NCBI RefSeq assembly: GCF_910596095.1 | Contig: NC_056538.1 | Span: 20,818,501-20,882,500, forward strand | Direction of reading: 5' to 3' | Origin: Thunnus maccoyii | Taxonomy: Eukaryota > Chordata > Actinopteri > Scombriformes > Scombridae | DNA: 64,000 nt | Shown here: piece by piece, positions 47,452-60,657 of the stretch | How the letters are laid out: each line of letters starts with the position of its first letter | Position numbering within the stretch: the first letter of the stretch is position 1 | Position numbers and translations under genes: made by a program | Notes under the pieces: generated by a model | What the model was told of the DNA's origin: nothing | Seen by the model: the letters and a program-made list of their open reading frames with translations, nothing else | Databases searched by the model: none

Positions 47452-48738
47452 ACCCCCTTCCCCTTCCCAACAGTTCCTACCTCATCATCCTCTCCCCTTA
47501 ACTTCCTTCCTTTCTTCCTTCCACCTTACCTACTTTATCTCTTCTCTCCTTTCTCTTCTTCTGATCCCCCACCGATCACTTTCGTCCCCAGAAATCAAAA
47601 TCTGTCATTCACCGTGTCTCCAGGTCGCTATTGTCAAGGGAGTGAAATTGGAGATTCAGTGTGTGTGTGTGTGTGTGTGAAAGAGAAAGAGAGAAATGTG
47701 AAGGGCAGAGATTCCACCATCGGATATCATCTGATTGGTCCGTTGAACTACACAGGTTTTTAGAGAGATTTTAGGTTCGTGATGCATTAGAGGCTGCTGT
47801 TCCTAAATGTTTTGTAAAATGTTTATAGAAAGCTTTTCCCTTTTTGCCGGAGGTGTCTGGATTTCCATTTATAGTATAAGGAGTCTTTTTTTGGTTTTCC
47901 CATTCCTTTTCCTCATGTCTCCTCTGACCTTTTGCTCTATTACCTTTTATATCTTTCTCTCTCTCTACCTTGCTATATCTATTTCCCCCTTCTCCTTTTC
48001 TACCTCTGTCTCCCTCCTCTTCCTCCCCCCTCACCCCTACCCTCAGAGTCACCTTATCTCTCTGCAGTCTGTCTGACTTATTTATCACTGCCCTGAAATA
48101 TTAAAGACTCGGCTGCCTCCAGTCCTGAGGGGAGTCCACAATTTTTACTTACAACGCACACACACACACATGCAAATACATATACACACACACACAACCC
48201 GCATCATAATGTCTTCTGAAGATGGTGCACGCTCAGCAGCACTATGCCGTGCTCAAACTACTGGTTGTCTTGTCGTTTTAGAGTCTCCTCCTGGTTCTAA
48301 CAGACTGACAGACAGCACACATAATCTTGACAAATCCTGCTCCTTCAGGACCCTGCAGATGCATGTATACTGTCGGAAAAACTGATGGCATGCATGCCTG
48401 AGCGACTGCCAGTCTGCCGAACACATGCAGGTTACAGGACACCAGTTAATATTAGCTGGTCTTGCAGAACAAGGGAGGACTGACTCATTTGAGTTACTGT
48501 CGGTACAGCAGTTCCTCTAACAGTTGATAAGAAAACTCTAGACTGTATTTCAGTGAGTAGAAAAATCAACAACTTTCCAGTACTTTATTCCACAAGACAT
48601 TTCGGCTTTGATAGCCAATTTCACCTCTCTTAAAGTTTGGGAATTGCAAAAAGACAGACTGACAAAAGCATGGTCAGAATAGGTACGGCAGATGCTTAGA
48701 TAATCAGACTTTTAGTCCCTAGTAAGAGTCAAGTTTAG

Positions 48739-48900
48739 TGCTGAAACATTTAATGTACTGGCAGATGTATTTTATTGGCATTGATTGTTAAAGTCATTTA
48801 TCAAGTGTAAATGCCAACATTTTCTGGTTGCAGCTTCACAAATGTGAGGATTTGTTGCTTTGCTGCTATTTTATATCACTGTGAAGAGAATATCTTTTGG
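48739..48900 (-). mobile_element. Reverse, truncated copy of the same repeat
   Basis: gctgaaacatttaatg, gttaaagtcatttatcaagtg and tggttgcagcttcacaaatg are the reverse-strand landmarks of the family. Confidence 0.5.
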
Positions 48901-49347
48901 AAAAACAGGACATTTGTAGCCATCACTTTTACGGCTATTCGCTAGACCGGCCCTCCTCCCCCGACTGGTTGTTGCCCGTGTCTTTCAGACTCACCCAAGC
49001 TGACATGTCTCTTGAGTAATTTTGTTCTGACTTGACAAAGCTCCTCCAGAGCTAAAGACAGTCGTTGGTACTATCAATGACTAGTAAATTGACTTTGACA
49101 TTGGTCGATTGCCAGTGGGGTATCTCTGGGGGGGTGTTTTTTGGGGGGGGGGGGGTTGACAATAAGGTGTAGTGGTTGCATGTCTATGCTCAACTTTGAA
49201 TTTTCTGGCTCCAATTAAGCATGTTGGCGAACTGCAAACTCAACTCCGAGCTTCAAATCATCACTTAAGACACCTATGAGTGACGTCACAGTTAGTTACA
49301 CTTTCCTCACTTTATGGTACACACTGCATATGGATGCGCATGGTTCT

Positions 49348-49381
<34 letters not shown>

Positions 49382-52300
49382 AACAAACAAACAAACATAT
49401 AGTCAGAGAAGGACAGAGGCTCATGTTGGCTATTCTTAGCAGGCAGTCCCTTGGGGGTCAGTGGTGTTTAAGGCTAGAAATAGTGAGCAGGTCGAAGTGG
49501 AGTGGGTCTGCTCCATGATGCTACTGCACCTGCTGTGGAAACTGGGCTGCCTTGGAGACCCGTGGCCTGACGCCTGCTGGCTCTGCCACTGCGCCTGCAG
49601 CCCTCCCTCACCAGGCAGGCATGAAAACAATTGTACAAGCTGTCAAAAGCTTGCAAACCAAAAATGAACAAAAATGATTAAAAGCATTTTTAATCCAAAA
49701 TTATTCCCTACGTGGGCATGCTTATTCAGCATATAAGCATTGATTCAGTTCATTAGCTGGACCGTACTGAAAGCAGAGCTGTTGGACGCTTTCCACATAA
49801 AGCCTATTGAATGTGGCCACAGTGTCGTTTTGAGCTGTAATGGGCAATGTTTGGGATGGAGCCTGTTTTTGGAAATTGGGCACCGGGTTGGTCTTTGGCA
49901 ACACATCCTGTCCTCGTTATGATGTACGGGAACTTGACTGTGCTATAGATTTGAGCCATCATGGAGCAACAAGTGTCATCATCACCTCATCATCTGTCAT
50001 TATACTGTTTACCATTTAAATCAATTCGACCAGAGGGAACAAGTCAACTTTAAGGTATAAATTAAGGGACATGAGTTGGCTCTCTGACACAGTGAGGATT
50101 TTGTCGTGTTGTTTCCGGATCATAACTGATTTTGGTTTAGTCAGCACCTTGTTTTCTTTTGGAAATTGAAGGACTAGTTTTAGAAGACACAGTGATCCTG
50201 GATGAGATTTGTGTTCCTCAGAGACATCCGTTACTCTCAGCCAGCGTCTCTTCTGGCAGAGTGTGGGAAGTGATAGTTTGGTCTTCCACAAGCCTGTCAC
50301 ACAGACTGATGTGATGCAGGATTCACCTCTATCTCTGTCCTTGTCTTCAGCATGACTCACATGCTGAAAGTAGCTACTTCTATTTAGTTTTACTCTTACT
50401 CATATCTCCCAGTCCTATACTTCTGTATTGCTCCCATTTTCATTGCTCATGGCTTCATCATGCAAAGCCTTGTCCTCATACGCACTTTACATTTCTCCTC
50501 GTATCCAGAGTCCATTTAATCTAATCAATGTTCTGATTGATAGAGGTCTGTACTTTCCACAAAACAGAAGTACTCACACACAAAGCATGCACACAAAAGC
50601 CTTTATATTCATCAGCAAGCTTTATGAGAGCAGCAGCGGATGGAGTAGATGAGTATTGATTTTTTTTTATGAATGTCTGTATGTTTATCAGCTAGTGCAA
50701 TTTGGTTTTGTGCTATGACACACACACAAACAGGCATTTTATTGATCGCTGTGTTTTTTTTTCCTTCTCTCTGATGAATGGGAGCGCAGAGTGGGGGAGA
50801 TGCCAGCAAGCCAGTGTTTGGACCACTGAAGAAAAGTCATATTTTGAGCATTGCATATCACTCAGCAATCAAGAGCATAGAGGTTAGGATTGGTGTTGGA
50901 TTTTTTTTGTGTGTTTGTGTGTGTGCGTATACCTGCACACATCCATGAATGCCTTCGGTGAGGTAATTGTATTTGTGGATTTCTTCGGTGGTGCTTTTTT
51001 AAACTGTCACTAATCAGACCGAGAGAGAGAGAGAGAGAGAAAGGAAGCAGGCAGTTTATAATTAACGTGATAAATGCAGCATCTGTCTCCAGAGTGACAG
51101 CAAGAGAAAGGGGGAGAGGTAAAAGAAAGGGGAGGAGGATACAGATGGAAGGCCTGGAATAAGCAAGCGGTTTGGGAGGGGGGGCGGGGGGTTGTGAGGA
51201 GTCAAAGAAGGTATAGTTGTGTAGTTACATAAAGTTGCGAGAGGGGAGGGAGTAATCCAGATGACACCAGCAGAGTGCAGCGTTATTAAAATGAAAAGCT
51301 ATCACTTTATTCACACGTGAATCTCCTGCAAAACACATCAGCAGAAATCCAGGCGCCGCTCTGTTCCTTATTTATGGGTGCCCCAATTATAGGCCTGCCG
51401 CCTGCTGCTGCTCAACACGCTGTATGTGTATGGTAATTAGGTGCATGTGCATGTGAAATATGGAATGGTTACTTTGCACCATATGCCCACTGTTGGCTTA
51501 TTTTTCATGTGTGCAATGTTGTTTAATTGCCAAGGAAGCCAGCTGTATGGAGATGAGAGCGATCATGAATGGATGGACACAGGAAGGGATGAATGGAGTC
51601 CAGGAAGCTGTTGACTCAGGATGGTGGAAGCGACACTTGGCAGAGCGTGCTGCAATGTGCCTTTTGGTGGCAAGAGTCTTTCAGAATGACAACGAATCTG
51701 ACGACTCAATCATCAGTTGTCTGTATTGATAACAGTGATGTTTATTTGTACTGGACTTGATATTTGACTACAAATGATTTTAAATGCATAACGCAATAGT
51801 GGCACACTTTTAGAAATCAAGAGGAATTTAAAGAAAAGTCTTGCCAAGAGAAACATGTTTAGGATTTCTATCTAATCTGATAACATGGGGCAATTTTTAG
51901 CTCTTTAATTTGTGTGTTGAGAAGTGTTGAAAACCACTTAGTTTTCTCACTAAATGTGTGTTGAACGTGTTTCCTTCCTCATAAAACATGTGTAAAGCCA
52001 CTAATTAGAATATTTTAAACTGAGTTTGCTTGCCAGCGGTTTTCTTACTTGCTCATTGCTTCCTTTTTTGCTCATTACTGCCAACAACTGTCAATCAGCA
52101 GAATAGCATAAAACCAGCAGCGGAATGAAAATCATGCCACGTCATGCTTCATGTGTGTGCTCATTACAAACAAAACAGGGACCCACTAGTAAAAACACTG
52201 CTCTATAGCACCACTAGTGGTCAAAAAGTCCACAGAGTGCCTTTAAACTGGGCGGACACTGTAAAGATTAAGCCTGATTTTAACTCTAATTTGTTGGCAG

Positions 52301-54129
52301 TGACTAATTTTAGAATCAGCCGGATCGGTTGTCGCTTAAAACTCAGTTTAAGGACGGTCACGACATGATTGATTGCCTAAATGATCAATTACCCACATGA
52401 CTGCTGTCTTAAGGTCCATTATAAACTGCAGTGAGTTTTCCCTGCTTTTTTTATCAATAGATATTTTTCATTTTATATTAAAAAAAATTATAATATGCTC
52501 AACATTATTACTGATGTTTTGTCTTAAACACACAAAAACAGCCGCGCAGAAAGGAAGATATAAATGTGTCTGTTAACACAACATACAAGATATAAAATCA
52601 TTCGTCAGCCCGGCAGTTGTATCACAATTAAATATTAGATGCCTACTTGGACTGGTACAGGGCGTTCACCTCTGGCAGGAAGAAGTAATAGAGGGGAAAG
52701 GAGGGGCTGGAGGAACAGAGAAGCAGTGTGTGTTTACTTCAGCTCCATCCTTCCTTCCTATCTCGCCATTTCCCTCTGGCCCACAGTGAAGGCATTGTCG
52801 TGTGATAAAGCACTTTTACAACAGAGGTGGTAATCTGTAAACAGAAAACTTAGTTTGCTTTCCTCCCGAACGTCAGCTTCGGAAATTCTCTTATCTCACA
52901 TTTGTCCCTTTCATCTCTAAATCTTTGTGTTTGCTGTGTCCTCTGTAGATCTAACGAGGTTTGTACTCTATCTTTATTTATTTCAATTTCATTCTCTTTC
53001 CATGCTCACATCGCCTTTCCGCTTTTTGATAAGAACACAGGATGTATCCACCTGAACGGAAGGAGAGTTAGGGCAAGCAGTGAGAGAAATGCAGTTTTAA
53101 GTTAAGATCCTGCTGTATGAAGGCCGCATGCATAATCACCCCTTCAATCACAGCTGAATAAAACGAAACGGAAAAGAACAAGGACGAGGTTTCAGTGAGA
53201 GTGAGTGATATGATATCGCAGCGTGGATGTGCATTGTGCTTGCAGTGGAGTGGAGAGAAATGCAAATTGATATCTCAGATCAGAGGAGCTGTACACATGT
53301 ATGGCTGCGACATAAGTGCATGTATATGAGAGGAACCAGACGAAGCACGGGAGCAATGAGCCGTATTCGACACGCCGAAGACGTAGGAGAGAAAGTTGGC
53401 GAGCGGAGATGACGAATGCACACTGACAGAGGTCTTGGATTGTCTCTCCACCACCAGCATCTTAATAGCTTCCTACCAGCAAAAAAGGGTGAGGCAGATT
53501 CATACTCCCACTCTAATGAAGTTGACAACGTCAGCCTCCAACTAAAAGTCCAATAATGGATAGACTTTGTGGAGCAATGTACCTTCAGCTGTGGTCTTTT
53601 TAAATTATTTACTAAGTCCTTAATGCACTTTTCCTTAAACCAGATGAGATTCTAGCTAATGTCTTTAATGGCTTAAGAAGGGCATCTGAGGTCTGACTGA
53701 TCTGATACTCCATGTGCATTGTGTGTGTGTGTGAATGTGTGTGCGTGTGTACACATTTGCAGTTTTCAGCCTCTTCAGTGAAGCTACTCAAACGTAAAAA
53801 GGCTCTCAGACAGATGTCATTAATCTACCAGGAGATCCGCTGTACCAATTAATCAACCAGGAAATGATTGATAAGGGGCTTCAATCACAGCAGGAGAGAG
53901 ACCGAGATGCACCTCTTGTCAGCGTGTATGTGTGTGTGTGTGTAGGGTGTGATAGACAGACACTGACACAGTTCATTAGCTTATGATGAAAGACCCTGCT
54001 GTGGCAGCTCTCAACACTTCAGTGTTCACATACTGTATGTGTATGTGGAAGGTTAGCATTGTTTAGGAATACATAAATCATCAGCGCAGTGTGAGTAAGG
54101 TGTGTGTGCGTGTGCGAGTACATGGGCGT

Positions 54130-54132
<3 letters not shown>

Positions 54133-54167
<35 letters not shown>
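54133..54167. repeat. (GT)n microsatellite
   Basis: Simple repeat. A second (GT)n with interruptions lies at 54391–54422. Confidence 0.9.
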
Positions 54168-54168
<1 letters not shown>

Positions 54169-55395
54169 CATGCTTGCGAAAAGAGAGGGGGTTGGTGTAG
54201 CTTGCCACCCTGACTAGTGTATGAATATTCATGCAATTGATATATCAGTGTCTGACAGAGAATGCAAGCTCCAGATCGCAGGAATACAAATAAGAACACT
54301 TGCCAAGTGTGTGTGTGATCTGTGTGTGGGCGCAGAGGGAGATTATAGGCCCCGGAGCGCATGAGCAATTGGGAGGGTGTAAGATTGAGATGTGTGTGTG
54401 TGTGTGTATGTGTGTGTGTGTGTCAGAGAGAGAAAGAGAGGCGTAGCTGACATTTACTTAGCTCCTCTCCTCTAGGCTTTTTGTGCCCCACATTCAAAAG
54501 AGGGAAAGGAACACTCGCTCTTGTTTTTGGAAACTTTTGCCTGCTGTCTTCACAACTCTGCCTCCTTCACTATGTTACATCCTGCTGTTTGTTCAGAGCA
54601 CATGGATAAAATAAGCTCAATGTGTGATATTGCAGTAAAATAGGAACCCAAAGAATGTGAAACACTACTAGATCTTGAAAAAGTATCATCAATAAAAAAC
54701 ATGTGATTTAAATCTCTAGTTCCTGTTTATTACATTAAATCAGATTAGACTGTGTTTTAGTTAGGGCTAGGTATCAATACCAGCGACAATACGATGCTTT
54801 ATCAATATTTTTCTCAACAAAGAATAAACATCTTTTTCTTCAAAACCTTTTTTTTTATTTCACAGAAGTTGCCAAACTTCTCTAGCCTTCTGAATCTCTC
54901 ACAACTTCTCCAGATTGTTCAATGATACAAATGAAATAATTGAACATGGCTTCATTTGTGAAATAACAAAAGTGTTTTAAGAATTTGTCAAAGTAAGGTA
55001 TCGATAAAATGAATTAAGCAAAACAAAATGGCGATTGAGTCTGATTTTCTGGCTAAAACTTCTCAACAAAAGCAGAAGTTGTTTCATTTTAGTTAAAATG
55101 GTCTGGTCAAATTTTGATTTAAATCAGAAACTTTGACCTAAGAAAAGGTAAACAAGTCAATAAATCTGACCAAACATTCAATGCCAGCTTTTGGTACTTA
55201 ACAGTTTTCAATACATGGAGTAACAAACACATTCCAGCCAGAACAAAAATGATATTGAGGTTCAACATTCAAGTTTACGTGGACCAAAATCTATAAATAT
55301 TCTAAGATGTCATGCTGTCACAGATTTTTGTAAGATTAATGTATCATTTATTTAAAAAAACAAATTGTGAAACCATATGATTACATGGAGAGTAG

Positions 55396-55630
55396 AGCTG
55401 AAACAATTTATGGATTATGCTATTAGTTGATCAGCAGAAAATAATCGGCAACTGTTAATCAGTTTGACATTTTAAATTGTCGTTTATCAAGCAAAATGCC
55501 AAACATTCACTGGTTCCAGCTTCTCAAATGTGAGTATTTGGTACATTTCTTTGTCATATATGACAGTAAACTGAAGATCTTTAACCCTAACCCTTTGGAC
55601 TGTTTGTCAGACAAAAGAAGCAATTTAAAT
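55396..55630 (-). mobile_element. Reverse copy of the 'GCAACTAA' repeat family
   Basis: agctgaaacaatttatgg, cactggttccagcttctcaa and gactgtttgtcagacaaaa are in the expected reverse order. Confidence 0.55.
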
Positions 55631-56091
55631 ATATCTTCTAAACTTCTAAATCTATGACAGGATACAACAAGAGTTGTATATTTACAGATAATTTGTTTTT
55701 GAAAAGATCTCAGCAAATACAGTTTCAACTGTTTTCTCTGAACACTTATTTAAAATAAGAAAACATAAATGCAGTAACAGCAGAAAAAAGAGACAACTGG
55801 AAAAACAAAAAAACAGTGTTTTAACTCTGCATGTAAAGAATATTGCTGCCAATTAGTGTAATATAAATCAACTCCCCCAGGTTGTTTTCCCTTTTCTGCA
55901 AAGTAAAAGAGAGAGTGAAGACAAGAAAATGTCAGCAGTGTACTCCACACACACACAGAAATCGTGCACGGGTGTGTGTATATAAATAGAGCAGAGGTAG
56001 GTGTTGGGGTCTGAAGGACAAGTGAAATTCTAATAGATGCCAAAGGACAAGCCTACGGAGGCACTGTGCATCTATTTTATTAGTGTCTCAA

Positions 56092-56163
56092 TCTTCTCTT
56101 CTCTTCTCTTCTCTTCTCTTCTCTTCTCTTCTCTTCTCTTCTCTTCTCTTCTCTTCTCTTCTC
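56092..56163 (+). repeat. (TCTTC)n array, about 14 units
   Basis: This is a second pentamer array of the same unit and strand as 38050–38217, in the same intron. Confidence 0.95.
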
Positions 56164-56580
56164 ACTATAGATCAGCACTTTCTAATATCCTGATTCAAAT
56201 GAACATGTGCAGCCCTGAGGAGCCTGTATTGTTATGTACGAACGTGTTTCAGAAACTTTTAATAGTGCTGGCTCTGTCCTTAGCACAAGGACATCTGTAA
56301 ACTGATGGATATCTGAAAAGTGCTTAGCCAAACCCTCTGGGTCCTGAACAGAAACGGTCATCATTCTATCCTTACATCTGTTCATCTAAGGAAATTGCAA
56401 ATGTGCAATAATTTAGTCTGCTCCCTGTCGAAATTCTGTATGATAAGCATCAAACTAAACTGAGGTTTTTTGCCAAAGTACAGAATTTGCTGTCCTGTCA
56501 ATGTGAGTCTATATCCATTATTAAATCGATCGCCACCATTGTACTTTGGTTCAATGTGTTATTACTGTATTACCTTTAAG

Positions 56581-56930
56581 TGCTGCAGGTAATGATTATT
56601 TTCATTATCAAATAATCTGTTGATGATGTTTTTGATAATTATATATAAATTATTTAGTTGATTTGTAATTCATAAAATGGTGAAAAATGTCCATCACAAG
56701 TTTCAAGAGAACAAAGCAACGTCTTGAAATTGCTTGTTTTATCCTAACAACAGTCTAAAAGCTAAATATATGCAAAGCAGCAAATCCTCATATTTGAGAA
56801 GCTGGAACCATCAGTGTTTGGCTTTTCTGTTTGAGAAATGACTTAACTGATGTTGTTGATTGTCAAAATGGTTGTCAATTAATTTTCTGATAATTAACTA
56901 CTCGATTAAGCAACTAATTATTCCAACACT
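56581..56930 (+). mobile_element. 'GCAACTAA' repeat copy
   Basis: gattattttcattatcaaa, gtgaaaaatgtccatcacaa and gagaagctggaaccatcag mark the family in forward order. Confidence 0.6.
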
Positions 56931-57041
56931 AATACCGTGATCGTGACAATTTTTGAGATGTCACAGTAATGCATGATGATTGATCATAATTATCATAATA
57001 ATCGACTTGCCCACTTCACATCTCAGGAATGGTTAGTCGTC

Positions 57042-57340
57042 TAAGGCTGCAACTATAAGGATCATTCTCATTAGCAATGTTTTGTGGATTATTTGACTTA
57101 AAAATATATATATATAAAAAGGGAGCAATGGCCATCACAATTTCCCATCTGCAAATTGCTTGTTTTGTCCGACCAATACTTAAATCCCAAAAATATTCAG
57201 TTCACTATAGTTTAAACAGGGAAAAGCAGCAAATCCTCACAGCTGAGCTGCTGGAACCATGAAATGAAATGAAAAATGACTGAAACTGATTAATTTTCTG
57301 CCAACTAATTGATTCATTGACTACTCGTTAAATCTCAACC
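57042..57340 (+). mobile_element. 'GCAACTAA' repeat copy
   Basis: taaggctgcaactataagg, gcttgttttgtccgaccaa and tcctcacagctgagctgctg mark the family. It lies only about 110 bases from the preceding copy in the same orientation. Confidence 0.6.
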
Positions 57341-60300
57341 AATAAACTAATGTCACATCATTTAATTGAAACTACTTCCTGGTGATGTTGTATTAATAAG
57401 ACAGTCATGACTATCATTCTTGGTGTATAAAGTGTCGGCTCGCACTAAACAATAGATAATGCAGTTTGTCTGTCTAAAAACAGAGTCTTGTCAGTGCGGT
57501 GGAAATGTTGACCCTGCAACTTTGTGACATCGCTCCATTTGTTTCTGCAGTGCCCTCCTGCAGTTAATATGATCAGAGTCTGTAGCTTTATAAGACTTGG
57601 AAGAGGGGACCCGTGGGAAGTCATCTTTGCTTGGTAATGTAGCAGGAATGTGTAATATTTATTCAGAATTATCATTTATTTTCTTGCAGCTGGAGTAAAG
57701 GCGAGGGATTATGTACTGTTATTGGTAGCTGTTGGTAATAATAGACTTACTGGAAGTGGAAGAAGAGAAAGTATTGTCAGTGCTGAGATGTAAGAGACAG
57801 AGCGCCCCAAAATGAGCTGCCCATGGTTTGAGGAAAAAAAAGACACTATGTGATGTTGTCCTCACTCATAATATCTGTCGATATTTTTAATTCTATCAAG
57901 ATAGATGCAAGTGTGTTTGTGTGTGAATGTGTTTTAATCAATCCCACGCCTCCAAGAAATTTGGAAGCAGATCTGAGTTGGAAGCGATTCTCGTTCTTTC
58001 TCCTCTCTCCGTCTTTCTCCCTCTCGTTCCCCCTCATTTTTCTCACCTGAGTGCCCATCTAAAATGGCTATATCACCTCTTCTCTCTTCCTTTCACCTCC
58101 TCATTTCATTTTTTTACTTCCATCACTCTCTTTTTCCCTCACTCTGGTGTTTATGGCCCGTGCTGATTTATGCCAGTTGGAGTTATTCTAATTGCCACCC
58201 CTGCGCTCAGGCATGTGACGTGTGGAGCACCCAGGCCAAATGTAATAACTGTTTCTGTCTATCTTTTCTGTGATACACACACACACACACATGAATATTG
58301 GCACATTCACACACATGTGCACGACGACTAGGCTATGCCTCTGCAATACTGCTGCTTAGCACTCAATATTATTACCCAAGAAATTACAGGGCTGTAGTAC
58401 TTAATGACTAGCATTACATTTCATGGATGCCACATTTACACTGTGGCAACTCTGTTTGTGTGTGTGTGTTGGAAAGAAGGCAGCAAGATGGAAGTCTGAA
58501 TGTTATTTATTGCCTTGCTGGAAATGTGTGAGCATCAGCGCCTCTGCACCTTTCCACTTAACATTTCCCATGATCGTTTTTTTTTTCTTTTGCTGTAGAA
58601 ATGGCAGCAATTTTCTTGCTGTTGTCCGGTGAATATAGAAGGAAAATAATGTTACTCACACATAAAAGCTAAAATCTAACTTTAACCCCAATGTTATCAA
58701 CCAATTTAAGTTCATCACAGATACATTTTTATCTGTTTAAATGTCAGCTGAGAAAGAAATTGAAGCAAAGAAATGCCAAAGCTATGTTTGAGGTCATTTC
58801 GAAACAGTGTTGCCATTACATGTTTGTTCACCAAAAAGCACTGTAGCTCCTGTTTGCAAGACACTGATCCACGTAAGATGGCAGAAAGCATCACAGCCGA
58901 GCAGACCGCTGATGGAGGTGGACGGAGTTTGTGGGTCTGTTAAGTGTTGATTTCATGGTAAGGTGCTCTTTTGCTTGTGAGATGTGTTACTTAAAAGATA
59001 AGTCATGGCTCTGTCACGTCTTTGCTGCTTAAACTAGCTGCTATACGAGGCTAGCTAGGTAGCACAGCAGTGGAGTGGAGTATTGACTGTAAACTTTTAT
59101 TAAGCAATAAGGCGAGAGAGATAAGATATGACATGCAACATTGGTGCTCAGTCGAACTAGAAGCAGGGATTTTGCGATTAAACCCCTGTCTTAAAGAGCT
59201 AGGCCACCAGCAGTCTCTATTCTGGTCCTAGACTGAAGGAAGGATTTAGGAGAAACTGGTGGCTTCTGTCAAAAGTTTAATAAGCAAAATACACTGTCAA
59301 ACAACTCCATCAGGGTAGAAGGGTCAAGTAGTCAGGATGAGAATATCAATTTTGTTTTCAAAATTAAGTGAAGAGTAATTTTTTTGGCAATTGAGCATAC
59401 CATCCACTGATGAAGACTTGCAAGAAGTGATTGAAAGCTCTGGAAAAAGTTAGAAGTGGACCATGAGTTGAGATTAATTTGTTAAAGTTTAAACATCTAT
59501 TTTTCACTGGAGAAATTAAAGGCACAGAGCCTCTGCTGAACTGCTGAGCTCCTCAATTGATAAATGGAAATTACTGCTACATGCTTACATACAAAATATC
59601 TCACTCAGTATGTAGTACATGTCTTAAACATAACTTTTAAAAAACCAAATGTATTTCAATTTATGTTTCAAAAATGCATATCAGCTGATATATTTCTACC
59701 TGATTTTTTTTATAATCTCAGATATAGATATCAGTATCATCTGCATATATCCAGTATCGGTCAGACTGTAATATAAGCAGTTCAAATCCCTGCATGTTTC
59801 TGCAGTTATATGAATCATGTTCTGGCATCACAGAACACTGGAAATGATGCTGAGCCTCTATTCTATAAACTAAACATCAGTCTATTATTGAGTCAGGAGT
59901 CCACGCCATAGACACTGACGGGGAACTGTTACTACGAGGTTAAGCTATAGGAAGCTATGGATCAACCAGACAGCCTCCTTCTAATAGACTGTTTAGGTTT
60001 TATATGAGTTTTCACCTCCTCTAATAGACCCGGCTGTCGCAGGAAGGACACATGGTGAGATCTTACTCTAAGCTGTGTGTATTGCGAGCGGAGAGGCAGA
60101 CTGATTGCTCTGAGCCTGTTCACTGCCTGAATGCGAATCACCTCTGTAATACTTCCCTTCACTTTATGAGTAAAGAGGGACAAGATCTGTCGCTGTTTGT
60201 GTGTTTGAGTGCAAGTTTGTACCTGTTGGCGTTCTGCGCGCGCGTGTGTGTGTGTTTGGAGTGGTCGATTTGGAGTCGCAGACGGTCACCTTTGCTGTAA

Positions 60301-60455
60301 AATCTGTTTTATTGGCAACTGAATGAGCCAACAGGCTGTGGACTGTTGTCCTCGGGGGCAGGTCTTTGTGTGTCACCGCAAGTTTGAGGGGGACTTAGAA
60401 TGAGATGTCTGCTGAGGTGGGACAGATGTTCAGCCAATGGGAAGCCTTGGCAGCT

Positions 60456-60469
60456 GTAACCATGGTTAC
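60456..60469. promoter_or_regulatory. 14-bp perfect palindrome, X-box-like
   Basis: GTAACCATGGTTAC is its own reverse complement and close to an RFX X-box, with one consensus mismatch. Function is unknown. Confidence 0.25.
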
Positions 60470-60574
60470 CAGATGTTCTTATCATACCGTTCTTACACCT
60501 CTCATTCTTTCACAGTCGGAGAGAAAAGAGCTGGGGCCGACTCTGTTTAGCCAAGAGGCAGTATTTCAAGTCGA

Positions 60575-60576
<2 letters not shown>

Positions 60577-60608
<32 letters not shown>

Positions 60609-60612
60609 TCTG

Positions 60613-60643
<31 letters not shown>

Positions 60644-60657
60644 GTCTCTGTCTCTCT
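60577..60657. repeat. (TC)n/(TCTG) low-complexity tract
   Basis: Pyrimidine dinucleotide repeat with G interruptions. Confidence 0.9.

Noticed and set aside
47384-48088. 98- to 105-aa Pro/Ser- or Arg/Glu-rich ORFs
   Set aside because: Low-complexity pyrimidine-rich DNA read in open frames. No start context, splice sites or family match.
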